DNA of 11,472 nt from an uncultured Eubacteriales bacterium (GTDB lineage Bacteria > Bacillota > Clostridia > Oscillospirales > Oscillospiraceae). The position numbers and the translations under genes are program-made. Below the pieces are notes generated by a model that had not been told where the DNA came from, did not search any database, and saw nothing but the letters and a program-made list of their open reading frames with translations. Positions within the stretch are counted from its first letter, which is position 1, and the number at the start of each line of letters is the position of its first letter. The stretch spans positions 1 through 11,472 of the forward strand of contig CABVBV010000062.1 in NCBI GenBank assembly GCA_902496595.1, read 5' to 3'. Of the stretch, positions 6,471 through 11,472 are shown in pieces.

Positions 6471-6500
6471 TTGACAGGAGGAGTGGAAACGTAGTAATAT
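6471..6500 (+). promoter_or_regulatory. Promoter of tRNA-Leu
   Basis: TTGACA (6471-6476), an 18-bp spacer and TAATAT (6495-6500). The predicted start is close to the first base of the tRNA at 6511, leaving little or no 5' leader. Confidence 0.85.
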
Positions 6501-6510
6501 AACAAAGTAC

Positions 6511-6595
6511 GCGGGTATGGCGGAATTGGCAGACGCGCAGGATTTAGGTTCCTGTGGAGACATCCGTAAGGGTTCGACCCCCTTTACCCGCACCA
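6511..6595 (+). tRNA. tRNA-Leu (anticodon UAG)
   Basis: An 85-nt class II tRNA. The acceptor stem GCGGGTA (6511-6517) pairs with TACCCGC (6585-6591); the discriminator A (6592) and an encoded CCA (6593-6595) follow. The anticodon stem CAGGA/TCCTG (6538-6542, 6550-6554) holds the loop TTTAGGT with anticodon TAG at 6545-6547, reading CUN leucine codons, mainly CUA. A long variable arm (about 6555-6567) and a T-arm with loop TTCGACC (6573-6579) are present. Long variable arm, A73 and the UAG anticodon all fit leucine. It is transcribed alone. Confidence 0.97.
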
Positions 6596-6610
6596 CCAGG
6601 CAGTGCCTGG
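6596..6610 (+). other. 6-bp hairpin directly after the tRNA CCA
   Basis: CCAGGC (6596-6601) pairs with GCCTGG (6605-6610) around AGT, starting at the first base after the encoded CCA. It may help 3' processing or simply be part of the trailer before the main terminator. No T-run follows it. Confidence 0.5.
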
Positions 6611-6611
6611 A

Positions 6612-6650
6612 GCCACCTCGCGCACTTGGCGCGAGGTGGCTTTTGATTTT
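6612..6650 (+). terminator. Intrinsic terminator of tRNA-Leu
   Basis: A 12-bp perfect GC-rich stem (6612-6623 with 6629-6640, 5-base loop) followed by TTTTGATTTT (6641-6650). It separates the tRNA from the antiporter operon promoter downstream. Confidence 0.93.
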
Positions 6651-6710
6651 GCGCCCGCGCTCGTGAGTCGGCGGCTGCGTGGGCATGCTTTTTATGCTGG
6701 CGGTATCTGG

Positions 6711-6739
6711 TTGAGTGCTTGCTGAAAATATGGTACAAT
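6711..6739 (+). promoter_or_regulatory. Promoter of the antiporter-MgtC operon
   Basis: TTGAGT (6711-6716), a 17-bp spacer ending in TGG, and TACAAT (6734-6739). The leader is only about 20 nt and leads straight into AGGAGG, so no leader-based ion or metal sensor seems possible here. Confidence 0.82.
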
Positions 6740-6765
6740 AGAATACAGCAGAAGGAGGTGAGGGC

Positions 6766-8220
6766 GTGATACGCTATCTCAGGGATGCAATGGCTGAAAA
6801 CGCCGCGGCGGCGGTCATCATTTCGGTCGCGGTCATGCTCTTCCTGGGCTTTCTCATGACCAGGGTGACGAAGCGGATGAGGCTTCCGAACGTCACCGCC
6901 TATATCCTCACGGGCATCCTCATAGGGCCCTATTGCCTAGGGCTCATTCCTTCGGACATCATCGAGGGCATGGATTTTCTCTCGGATATAGCCCTCGCTT
7001 TCATAGCTTTCAGTACGGGAGAGTTCTTCCGTCTGCCCGCTCTCAGAAAAAACGGGCTCAGGATAGTTGTCATCACCGTCTTTGAAGCCTGCATGGCGAC
7101 AGTGCTGGTGTTCATGGTCTGCTATCTGGTGCTGAGGATAGACCTGGCGTTTTCGATAGTTCTCTCCGCGCTCGCCGCGGCGACGGCCCCGGCCTCCACG
7201 CTCATGACGATCAGGCAGACGGGGGCAAAGGGCGATTTTGTGGACACACTGCTCCAGGCCGTGGCGCTTGACGACGTGGTGGGGCTCATCGAATACAGCG
7301 CCGCGATATCTCTCGCGCTCATGCTAGGCAGCGGCGGCGGTAGAGTAGGAGCGGAGGGGATAGTGGAACCGGTTCTCCTGAACCTGGGGGCTCTCGTCCT
7401 GGGAGGAGTATTTGGGCTCTTGCTGAAACTCATGCTCAGGAGACATTCTCAGGACAACAGGCTTATCATTTCCATTTCCCTGCTCTTCGCCTTCTGCGGA
7501 GCCTGCACCGTATTCGATGTGTCGCCGCTTCTCGGCTGTATGTCCATGGGAACGGTATATATCAATGTGTCGGATGACGACAAGCTCTTCAAGCAGCTGA
7601 ACTATTTCACTCCTCCGATACTTCTGCTTTTTTTCGTTCAGTCGGGGCTCTCATTCAGGTTGGACGCCCTGTTCAACACCTCGGCGTCCGTAGGTTCCAC
7701 TCCTCTGCTCACGGTAGGGGTGGTGTACTTTTTCACTAGGATACTTGGGAAATACTCAGGGGCGTTCATAGGCTGCGCGGTGACGGGCAAGCCCGAGAGC
7801 GTGAGGAACTATCTTGGCCTTGCGCTCATACCTCAGGCCGGGGTGGCGATCGGCCTGGCATCGCTGGGGGCAAGGACGCTGGGAGGGGAGACCGGCGTGG
7901 CGCTCGAGACGGTGATCCTGGCTTCGAGCGTACTCTACGAACTCATTGGCCCTGCCTGCGCAAAGCTGTCGCTCTACCTTTCGAAGTCATATCCGACGAA
8001 GCTGGAGGAGCTGGTGCCGGAGGAGGAGCTCGAAGGCGGGCCGGAGCTGACGGCGACAGAGCAGCTCATACAGAGGATACAGGCCATACAAAAAGAACTG
8101 CCCCGGGAACAGGCGCCCTCCGACGAGGAGCAGGCCTTTCTCGAGGCGGCTGAGGAACAGCTTGAGGCGATCCGCGGCGCGAGGGCGGGCGCGGGCAGGC
8201 TGAGGAACAGGAGGTTTTAA
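6766..8220 (+). CDS. CPA2-type cation/proton antiporter
   Basis: A 484-residue membrane protein of the monovalent cation/proton antiporter 2 class (Kef/NapA-like), exchanging Na+ or K+ for H+ across the cytoplasmic membrane. About 12 hydrophobic helices fill residues 12-410. Diagnostic stretches are KRMRLPNVTAYILTGILIGP (36-55, the N-terminal family pattern), FSTGEFF (82-88), ATAPAST (139-145) in the helix-crossing region, and ALDDVVGLIEYS (167-178), whose Asp pair 169-170 matches the DD of electrogenic Na+/H+ antiporters. A charged C-terminal tail (about 415-484) rich in Glu and Gln follows the last helix; no RCK/TrkA_N nucleotide-binding domain is present. The start is GTG, chosen because AGGAGG (6753-6758) lies 7 nt upstream. 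It is the first gene of an operon with the MgtC-type gene. The ion specificity is inferred, not shown. Confidence 0.92.
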   Translation: MIRYLRDAMAENAAAAVIISVAVMLFLGFLMTRVTKRMRLPNVTAYILTGILIGPYCLGLIPSDIIEGMDFLSDIALAFIAFSTGEFFRLPALRKNGLRIVVITVFEACMATVLVFMVCYLVLRIDLAFSIVLSALAAATAPASTLMTIRQTGAKGDFVDTLLQAVALDDVVGLIEYSAAISLALMLGSGGGRVGAEGIVEPVLLNLGALVLGGVFGLLLKLMLRRHSQDNRLIISISLLFAFCGACTVFDVSPLLGCMSMGTVYINVSDDDKLFKQLNYFTPPILLLFFVQSGLSFRLDALFNTSASVGSTPLLTVGVVYFFTRILGKYSGAFIGCAVTGKPESVRNYLGLALIPQAGVAIGLASLGARTLGGETGVALETVILASSVLYELIGPACAKLSLYLSKSYPTKLEELVPEEELEGGPELTATEQLIQRIQAIQKELPREQAPSDEEQAFLEAAEEQLEAIRGARAGAGRLRNRRF

Positions 8221-8221
8221 A

Positions 8222-8938
8222 ATGGCTCGGGACACAATATCTACTCTGCTGGGCTCGTGGTCTGCCGGACTTAACGGATGGTCGGTGCTGCTCAGGATAG
8301 CGCTCTCGGTGCTGCTGGCCTCGATAGTCGGCTGCGAGCGCTCGAGCAAGCGGCATTCGGCGGGACTTAGGACTTTCATGATAGTCTCTCTGGCTTCCAC
8401 CACGGCGGCGCTTGTCCAGATGTATCTAATTGAGATGGGAGAATCTGCGACCTGGGTGTCGGCGGCGGTCGTGATCGGTTCGGCCATAGTGTCCGGCTAC
8501 TCGATACTGTTCAGTTCAAAGGGACAGATACGCGGGCTCACGACATCGGCGGCGCTATGGACTTGCGGAATAATAGGGCTGGCCATAGGAATGGGCCTGT
8601 ACACCGCAGCACTGATATCTTACGGCGCGCTTCTGGTGAGCCTCTCCGTCTTTCCCGCCTTTGAGAAGTACCTGAAGGACAGGTCGAACCACTTCGAGGT
8701 ACACCTGGAGCTCAAGAACAAGTCCGACCTGTGCAGTTTCACGGGCACGATCAGAAAGCTCGGAATGAGGATAGACGACATTGAACTGAACCCCGCGTAC
8801 CTGAACTCCGGGCTGAGCGTATACACGGTGTCGTTCACGATAAGCAGCGGGGAGCTCAAAAAGTACAAAAAGCACAGCGAGATCATAGAAGCCCTGCGTT
8901 CGCTGGACTACATCTCGCACATCGAGGAGATGGTCTAG
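8222..8938 (+). CDS. MgtC/SapB-family membrane protein
   Basis: A 238-residue protein with an N-terminal MgtC/SapB membrane domain (about 20-145, four to five helices) and a soluble C-terminal region (about 155-238) with ACT-like alternation of strand and helix (FEVHLELKNKSDL, IRKLGMRIDDIEL, YTVSFTISSG, HSEIIEALRSLDYISHIEEM). Family motifs seen: GCERSSKRHSAGLRT (37-51) and GQIRGLTTSAALW (101-113). Members are linked to survival in low Mg2+ and acid and to control of membrane potential or ATP synthase; they are not proven Mg2+ importers. The ATG begins one base after the antiporter stop, with AGGAGG (8209-8214) inside the upstream gene, so the two are translated from one message. No Mg2+-responsive leader is visible. 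The stop directly abuts the stop of the convergent gene at 8939. Confidence 0.93.
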   Translation: MARDTISTLLGSWSAGLNGWSVLLRIALSVLLASIVGCERSSKRHSAGLRTFMIVSLASTTAALVQMYLIEMGESATWVSAAVVIGSAIVSGYSILFSSKGQIRGLTTSAALWTCGIIGLAIGMGLYTAALISYGALLVSLSVFPAFEKYLKDRSNHFEVHLELKNKSDLCSFTGTIRKLGMRIDDIELNPAYLNSGLSVYTVSFTISSGELKKYKKHSEIIEALRSLDYISHIEEMV

Positions 8939-9301
8939 TCAGTCCCAAAGCCCGGCATTCATGCGCTCGTCCTTGGTGTTGGGTATGTAGAAGTTGTATA
9001 CCTGGCGGTACATCGTGGCGTCGTCTTCGCTCAGGCAGGCCAGAACGACGGTTTTTGGGTATTCGTGTTCCTTTCCGAACAGCTGGATGGTCTTCAAAAG
9101 CATCCCTATCACCTGGAAGTTCTTCGACGGCCTCTCGCTGAGCACATACGCGGGGAACCGGAGGCTCTCCTCCCGGCCGGCTGCGGCCATGCCCAGACGC
9201 TCCAGCCACTCCTCTTTTTGCTCCGGTACGCGGGAGGACAACTCGTCCACCGACCCGGCGGGCTCCGACCCGGAGTCTACAAGAAGCTCTATTCTTTCCA
9301 T
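8939..9301 (-). CDS. Uncharacterised 120-residue protein
   Basis: I do not recognise this protein with confidence. The start at 9301 is chosen because GGAGG (9310-9314) lies 8 nt upstream; the ATG five codons earlier (9316) would place that ribosome site inside the gene. It has no signal peptide or membrane helix. Residues about 1-45 are acidic and probably helical. Residues about 48-112 look like a small alpha/beta unit: FPAYVL, SKNFQVIGMLLKTIQLFG (helix), YPKTVVLACLS (strand), EDDATMYRQVYNFYIP (helix), then NTKDERM. That order faintly resembles the last strand and helix of macro domains, but the ADP-ribose loops are absent, so this is speculation. It is divergent from the methyltransferase at 9406, and its stop directly abuts the MgtC stop. 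It is likely real: good ribosome site, sensible composition, no competing frame. Confidence 0.75.
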   Translation of the reverse strand: MERIELLVDSGSEPAGSVDELSSRVPEQKEEWLERLGMAAAGREESLRFPAYVLSERPSKNFQVIGMLLKTIQLFGKEHEYPKTVVLACLSEDDATMYRQVYNFYIPNTKDERMNAGLWD

Positions 9302-9320
9302 TTGTCTTACCTCCATTGTT

Positions 9321-9340
9321 GCCCAGACTACACTCTGGGC
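9321..9340. promoter_or_regulatory. 7-bp inverted repeat next to the methyltransferase -35 box
   Basis: GCCCAGA (9321-9327) and TCTGGGC (9334-9340) are perfect inverted arms around CTACAC. The right arm ends one base before the -35 of the rightward promoter and lies in the leader of the leftward gene. It could be an operator serving both genes or a leader hairpin. No T-run follows on either strand, so it is not a plain terminator. Confidence 0.5.
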
Positions 9341-9341
9341 G

Positions 9342-9370
9342 TTGAACTGTTTCGTGAATATTGATAAAAT
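9342..9370 (+). promoter_or_regulatory. Promoter of the methyltransferase gene
   Basis: TTGAAC (9342-9347), 17-bp spacer, TAAAAT (9365-9370). Transcription should start near 9377. On the opposite strand TTGAAT (9387-9382) could serve as a -35 for the leftward gene, in which case the two promoters overlap; its -10 is not convincing. Confidence 0.75.
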
Positions 9371-9405
9371 AAAAACATTCTATTCAACTCATGGGAGTGT
9401 GTCCA

Positions 9406-10083
9406 ATGCTTGAACGCTCACAGAAATACGACAAGCGGCTCGTGCGCAAGTGCATGGCGGGCCCGAACGCCCTGTATCTGACCGAGGAGCTCACCAATAG
9501 TATGCACCTGGCTCCCGGGATGTTAGTCATGGATCTCGGCTGCGGCCGGGCCCTGTCGTCGGTGTTTATGGCGAGGGAGTACAAGGTCAGGGTCTACGCC
9601 GTGGATAAGAATGAGTACGCCTCCGAGACCTGCAATATGTTGAAAGACCAGGGCCTGGAGAACGAGGTATTCCCGATACAGGCGGACGCGGCCTCGCTTC
9701 CGATGCCCAAGGGCGTCTTCGACGCGCTGGTCTGCGTGAACGCCTACCACAACTTCGGAATGGAGGCGGGCTTCTTTGAGGAGAAGCTCCGCCCGCTGCT
9801 CCGTGAGAACGCCGAGGTAGGTTTAGTCCTGCTGGGACGCGATGAGAACTGCGTCGGGGAAGGGGACAAAAACGAGAACCCGGTGTTCTGGGCCGCCTCC
9901 GAGTGGAAACGCTGGTTTGAGAGCGAGGGCTTGGCGGTAGAGACCTGCGAGCAGTTGAAGTGCACGGAGAGAGCCTGGAAGGAGTGGATGATGATCTACT
10001 CGCCAAGCTCAACGGAGGAGGAGCTTGAGAAGGTCAAGTTCAACCCCGAGCTAGCGCTGATAAAGCTGACAGCCCACGTCTGA
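9406..10083 (+). CDS. Class I SAM-dependent methyltransferase
   Basis: A 225-residue Rossmann-fold methyltransferase that should transfer a methyl group from S-adenosylmethionine to an unknown substrate. The start at 9406 is preferred over the ATG at 9391: GGGAG (9393-9397) lies 8 nt before 9406, while nothing useful precedes 9391. From 9406, motif I is VMDLGCGRALSS (41-52), the acidic ribose-binding position is in YAVDKNE (64-70), the adenine-contact region is ADAASLPMP (93-101), and FDALVCVNAYHNFG (105-118) is the post-motif strand, similar to the FDAVVSIDSYHYFG pattern of small Firmicutes methyltransferases. The C-terminal part (EWKRWFESEGL, then a Trp-rich ERAWKEWMMIY) probably covers the substrate site. 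It is transcribed alone from the promoter at 9342, away from the 120-residue gene. No substrate can be assigned. Confidence 0.9.
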   Translation: MLERSQKYDKRLVRKCMAGPNALYLTEELTNSMHLAPGMLVMDLGCGRALSSVFMAREYKVRVYAVDKNEYASETCNMLKDQGLENEVFPIQADAASLPMPKGVFDALVCVNAYHNFGMEAGFFEEKLRPLLRENAEVGLVLLGRDENCVGEGDKNENPVFWAASEWKRWFESEGLAVETCEQLKCTERAWKEWMMIYSPSSTEEELEKVKFNPELALIKLTAHV

Positions 10084-10131
10084 CCCCGGCCCCAGCTCCC
10101 CTGAGAAGCCCGTCTTGTCGAATAAACCTAT

Positions 10132-10175
10132 AGTGTTTCTTGTTTTTCCCGGGGGCGAGTACCTCGGGAAAAACA
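10132..10175. repeat. Inverted repeat between convergent genes, not a standard terminator
   Basis: TGTTTTTCCCG (10141-10151) and CGGGAAAAACA (10165-10175) are perfect 11-bp arms around a 13-base centre that can extend the stem by about three pairs. A variant pairing with AGTGTTT (10132-10138) is also possible. The runs of T sit in the 5' arm on both strands and no U-tract follows, unlike a normal rho-independent terminator. It may still end transcription of the converging methyltransferase and FkbM genes, or be a repeat element. The rest of 10084-10197 shows nothing else. Confidence 0.6.
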
Positions 10176-10197
10176 CTTCCAGGGCAGCTTTTTGGCC

Positions 10198-11028
10198 TCA
10201 TACTTGTGTGTCGGCGTAAAGTACCGTTTCTTCCGGGCCGGTAGAGTAGTGCCTGAGCCAGAGCCGGTAGTCGGGCCGGTATTTGAGCAGCCTTGCCGGG
10301 ATGGAGGCTGCGTCTTCAAAGCGGTGCAGGCAGATGGCGAGCCTCGGCCCACAGCGCCTGATAGTGCTCTCTGCGCCCTCTACGGCCTCTAGCTCCGCAC
10401 CCTCCAGATGCAGCTTTATGAAGCTCGGCCGCTTGCCTGAGAGCAGCTCGTCCAGGCTCGCCGTCTCCACATCCAACTCTCCGTTCTGGTCAAACCTGGA
10501 ACCAGCTCCGCACGCTGAAAAACGCCGCTTCCCGCTGCCGCCGCCCACCGCCAGACGGCGCAGCTCCAGCCTCACGTCAAACAGCTCCGCGTTCATACGG
10601 CACTTTTCAAAGTTGTCGGGAGCGGGCTCAAGGGCAAGGATCCCCCTGTATTTGCCATGCGTGAGCTTTGCGAACCGATATGAGCTGAAGAGCTCCTCGG
10701 CTCCGCAGTCCACAAAAAACTCCTCCTGTGAGAGCTTGACTATGCCGCTGTCGAAATAGCAGCGCCAAATGTCGGTAAAAGGTTCAGGCCTGCGGCCGAG
10801 GCCGCTGTAAAAGCCCTGAGATTCTTTTGAACTCGGGGCTTTTTCCATGGCTGAGAACAGCTCGGGACTGTCCATGCGTATCTGCTCCGAGGCTTTTTTG
10901 AAATACTCCGCAACAGAACTTCCGTAGTCCCTCGGGGAGCCTGAGAGCAGGCCGTCAAACAGGAGCAAGGACTCGGCGTCCATCAGTCTTCCGCGTATAG
11001 CGTTTACCAGATAATAGTCGAAATCCAA
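10198..11028 (-). CDS. FkbM-family methyltransferase-like protein, divergent motifs
   Basis: A 276-residue protein related to FkbM methyltransferases, which O-methylate sugars and natural products. I chose TTG at 11028 because AAGGGGGA lies about 7 nt upstream; an upstream TTG at 11064 (288 residues) has AGG touching the start and lies at the predicted transcription start. Numbered from 11028: EEFFVDCGA (102-110) is the SAM-binding strand, ILALEPAPDNFEKC (130-143) the acidic ribose strand, SLDELL (191-196) and FIKLHLEGAELEAVEGA (203-219) the family core, LAICLHRFED (230-239), and LWLRHYSTGPEETVLYA (256-272) the C-terminal pattern. Two departures stand out: FIK(M)D(I)EGAE has His207 in place of Asp, and the glycine-containing loop after VDCGA reads EELFSS. 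It may be inactive or altered. It is a single gene with its own promoter. Confidence 0.85.
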   Translation of the reverse strand: MDFDYYLVNAIRGRLMDAESLLLFDGLLSGSPRDYGSSVAEYFKKASEQIRMDSPELFSAMEKAPSSKESQGFYSGLGRRPEPFTDIWRCYFDSGIVKLSQEEFFVDCGAEELFSSYRFAKLTHGKYRGILALEPAPDNFEKCRMNAELFDVRLELRRLAVGGGSGKRRFSACGAGSRFDQNGELDVETASLDELLSGKRPSFIKLHLEGAELEAVEGAESTIRRCGPRLAICLHRFEDAASIPARLLKYRPDYRLWLRHYSTGPEETVLYADTQV

Positions 11029-11067
11029 GCCGAAATCCCCCTTTCCTGCAAGACTGTGCGACAATCC

Positions 11068-11096
11068 TATTTAAAACCAATGTCCGCAAATGTCAA
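11068..11096 (-). promoter_or_regulatory. Probable promoter of the FkbM-like gene
   Basis: On the minus strand a perfect TTGACA (11096-11091) is followed after 17 bp by a weak -10 TAAATA (11073-11068), or TTAAAT one base earlier. Transcription would start around 11061, which argues for translation from the TTG at 11028. Confidence 0.55.
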
Positions 11097-11121
11097 GCGG
11101 GCGCATAAATTTTTTACCCCC

Positions 11122-11143
11122 GGGTGTAGTGTGGGCTACATCC
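11122..11143. promoter_or_regulatory. 8-bp inverted repeat upstream of the [2Fe-2S] subunit gene
   Basis: GGGTGTAG (11122-11129) and CTACATCC (11136-11143) pair over 8 bp with one G-U around TGTGGG. It lies just upstream of the putative -35 at 11150 and about 26 bp behind the -35 of the leftward gene. It could be an operator; no protein is assigned. Confidence 0.35.
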
Positions 11144-11149
11144 ACGGAC

Positions 11150-11179
11150 TTGAGACGGAGACTTGAAGTGTGTTATTCT
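11150..11179 (+). promoter_or_regulatory. Possible promoter of the [2Fe-2S] subunit gene
   Basis: TTGAGA (11150-11155), 18-bp spacer, TATTCT (11174-11179). The -10 is imperfect, so this is tentative. The leader to the ATG would be about 45 nt. Confidence 0.4.
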
Positions 11180-11230
11180 TTTAACGACTCTTAGCTGATA
11201 GTTTCAACTATTTGAGAAAGGACTGGAAAC

Positions 11231-11472
11231 ATGGCAGAAAACAAAACTGTTTCTATGACCATAAACGGCAGAAGGTATGTCTTCGCCATTGGTCATGAAT
11301 TCGGTCAGATTCCTACGAGCGAAACGCTCTGTCAGACTCTCCGCAACAGGCTCGACCTCACGGGTACGAAGGAGTCATGCTCCGAGGGCGCCTGCGGCTG
11401 CTGCACGGTCATCATGGACGGCGACGCCGTGGCCTCCTGCATCACGCTGACGGTCGAATGCGACGGGGCGGA
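11231..11472 (+). CDS. [2Fe-2S] subunit of a molybdenum hydroxylase (xanthine dehydrogenase/CoxS type), partial
   Basis: The first 80 codons are present; the rest is beyond the right edge. The product is the iron-sulfur electron-transfer subunit of the xanthine dehydrogenase/aldehyde oxidoreductase/CO dehydrogenase family, which passes electrons from a molybdenum cofactor subunit. Seen: an N-terminal ferredoxin-like start VSMTINGRRYVF (7-18), LCQTLRNRLDLTGTKESCSE (33-52) and the plant-type cluster Cys50, Cys55, Cys58 and Cys70 in the pattern CSEGACGCCTV...SC. Full-length relatives are about 150-170 residues with a second [2Fe-2S] domain not seen here. AAAGGA (11217-11222) lies 8 nt before the ATG. 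A molybdopterin subunit is expected further right. The substrate (purine, aldehyde, nicotinate or CO-type) cannot be told from this part. Confidence 0.93.
   Translation, partial: MAENKTVSMTINGRRYVFAIGHEFGQIPTSETLCQTLRNRLDLTGTKESCSEGACGCCTVIMDGDAVASCITLTVECDGA

Noticed and set aside
6596..6650. Attachment site or integrated element at the tRNA-Leu 3' end
   Set aside because: No integrase and no visible direct repeat of the tRNA 3' end elsewhere in the window; the downstream DNA is a normal terminator and operon.
4794..6686. Minus-strand open frame of 630 residues covering the exporter, DUF554 and the tRNA
   Set aside because: Only the last 303 residues are the exporter. The front part is out of frame with DUF554, Arg/Ser-rich, and runs through the tRNA-Leu gene.
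9391..9405. ATG at 9391 as methyltransferase start
   Set aside because: No ribosome site precedes it, whereas GGGAG inside this stretch is well placed for the ATG at 9406.
11029..11064. TTG at 11064 as start of the FkbM-like gene
   Set aside because: The only AGG nearby touches the start codon and the predicted transcription start is at about 11061; the TTG at 11028 has a better-spaced G-rich site. Still possible if the promoter call is wrong.

Overview
The window looks like chromosomal DNA of a fairly GC-rich Gram-positive anaerobe, most likely a Clostridia member (Oscillospiraceae or a relative). The reasons are a SAM-I (S-box) riboswitch with its own terminator in front of metK, strong AGGAGG-type ribosome sites, GTG and TTG starts, an S-layer-homology (SLH) exoprotein, a lipid-anchored GH25 muramidase, a DUF554 protein, and GC-rich intergenic repeats. 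The taxon is inferred; no rRNA or phylogenetic marker was compared.

Layout, left to right. (1) 1-122 (+): the 3' end of a structured RNA, possibly 6S RNA, closed by a UUCG-loop terminator. (2) 195-1669 (-): the metK unit, made of promoter, SAM-I aptamer, leader terminator, metK and end terminator. (3) 1690-2340: about 650 bp with no credible gene, filled with inverted-repeat elements. (4) 2363-4703 (-): two separately transcribed envelope genes, a GH25 lipoprotein and a three-SLH-domain secreted protein. (5) 4743-6461 (-): an operon of a DUF554 membrane protein and an EamA/DMT exporter overlapping by ATGA. (6) 6471-6650 (+): tRNA-Leu(UAG) with its own promoter, which diverges from the DUF554 promoter, and a strong terminator. 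(7) 6711-8938 (+): an operon of a CPA2-type cation/proton antiporter and an MgtC/SapB protein. (8) 8939-10083: an unrecognised 120-residue protein (-) and a class I methyltransferase (+), divergent with overlapping control DNA. (9) 10198-11096 (-): an FkbM-type methyltransferase-like protein with altered motifs. (10) 11231 to the right edge (+): the start of a [2Fe-2S] subunit of a molybdenum hydroxylase.

How the genes relate. MetK makes the SAM that its riboswitch senses and that the methyltransferase at 9406 should use. The antiporter and MgtC protein are translationally linked and probably act together in ion or pH homeostasis. The GH25 and SLH proteins both act outside the membrane but have separate promoters and terminators. 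No CRISPR array, transposase, phage gene or recognisable defence system was seen. The least ordinary parts are the orphan protein and methyltransferase pair, the FkbM homologue with a histidine at a usually acidic position, and the repeat cluster.
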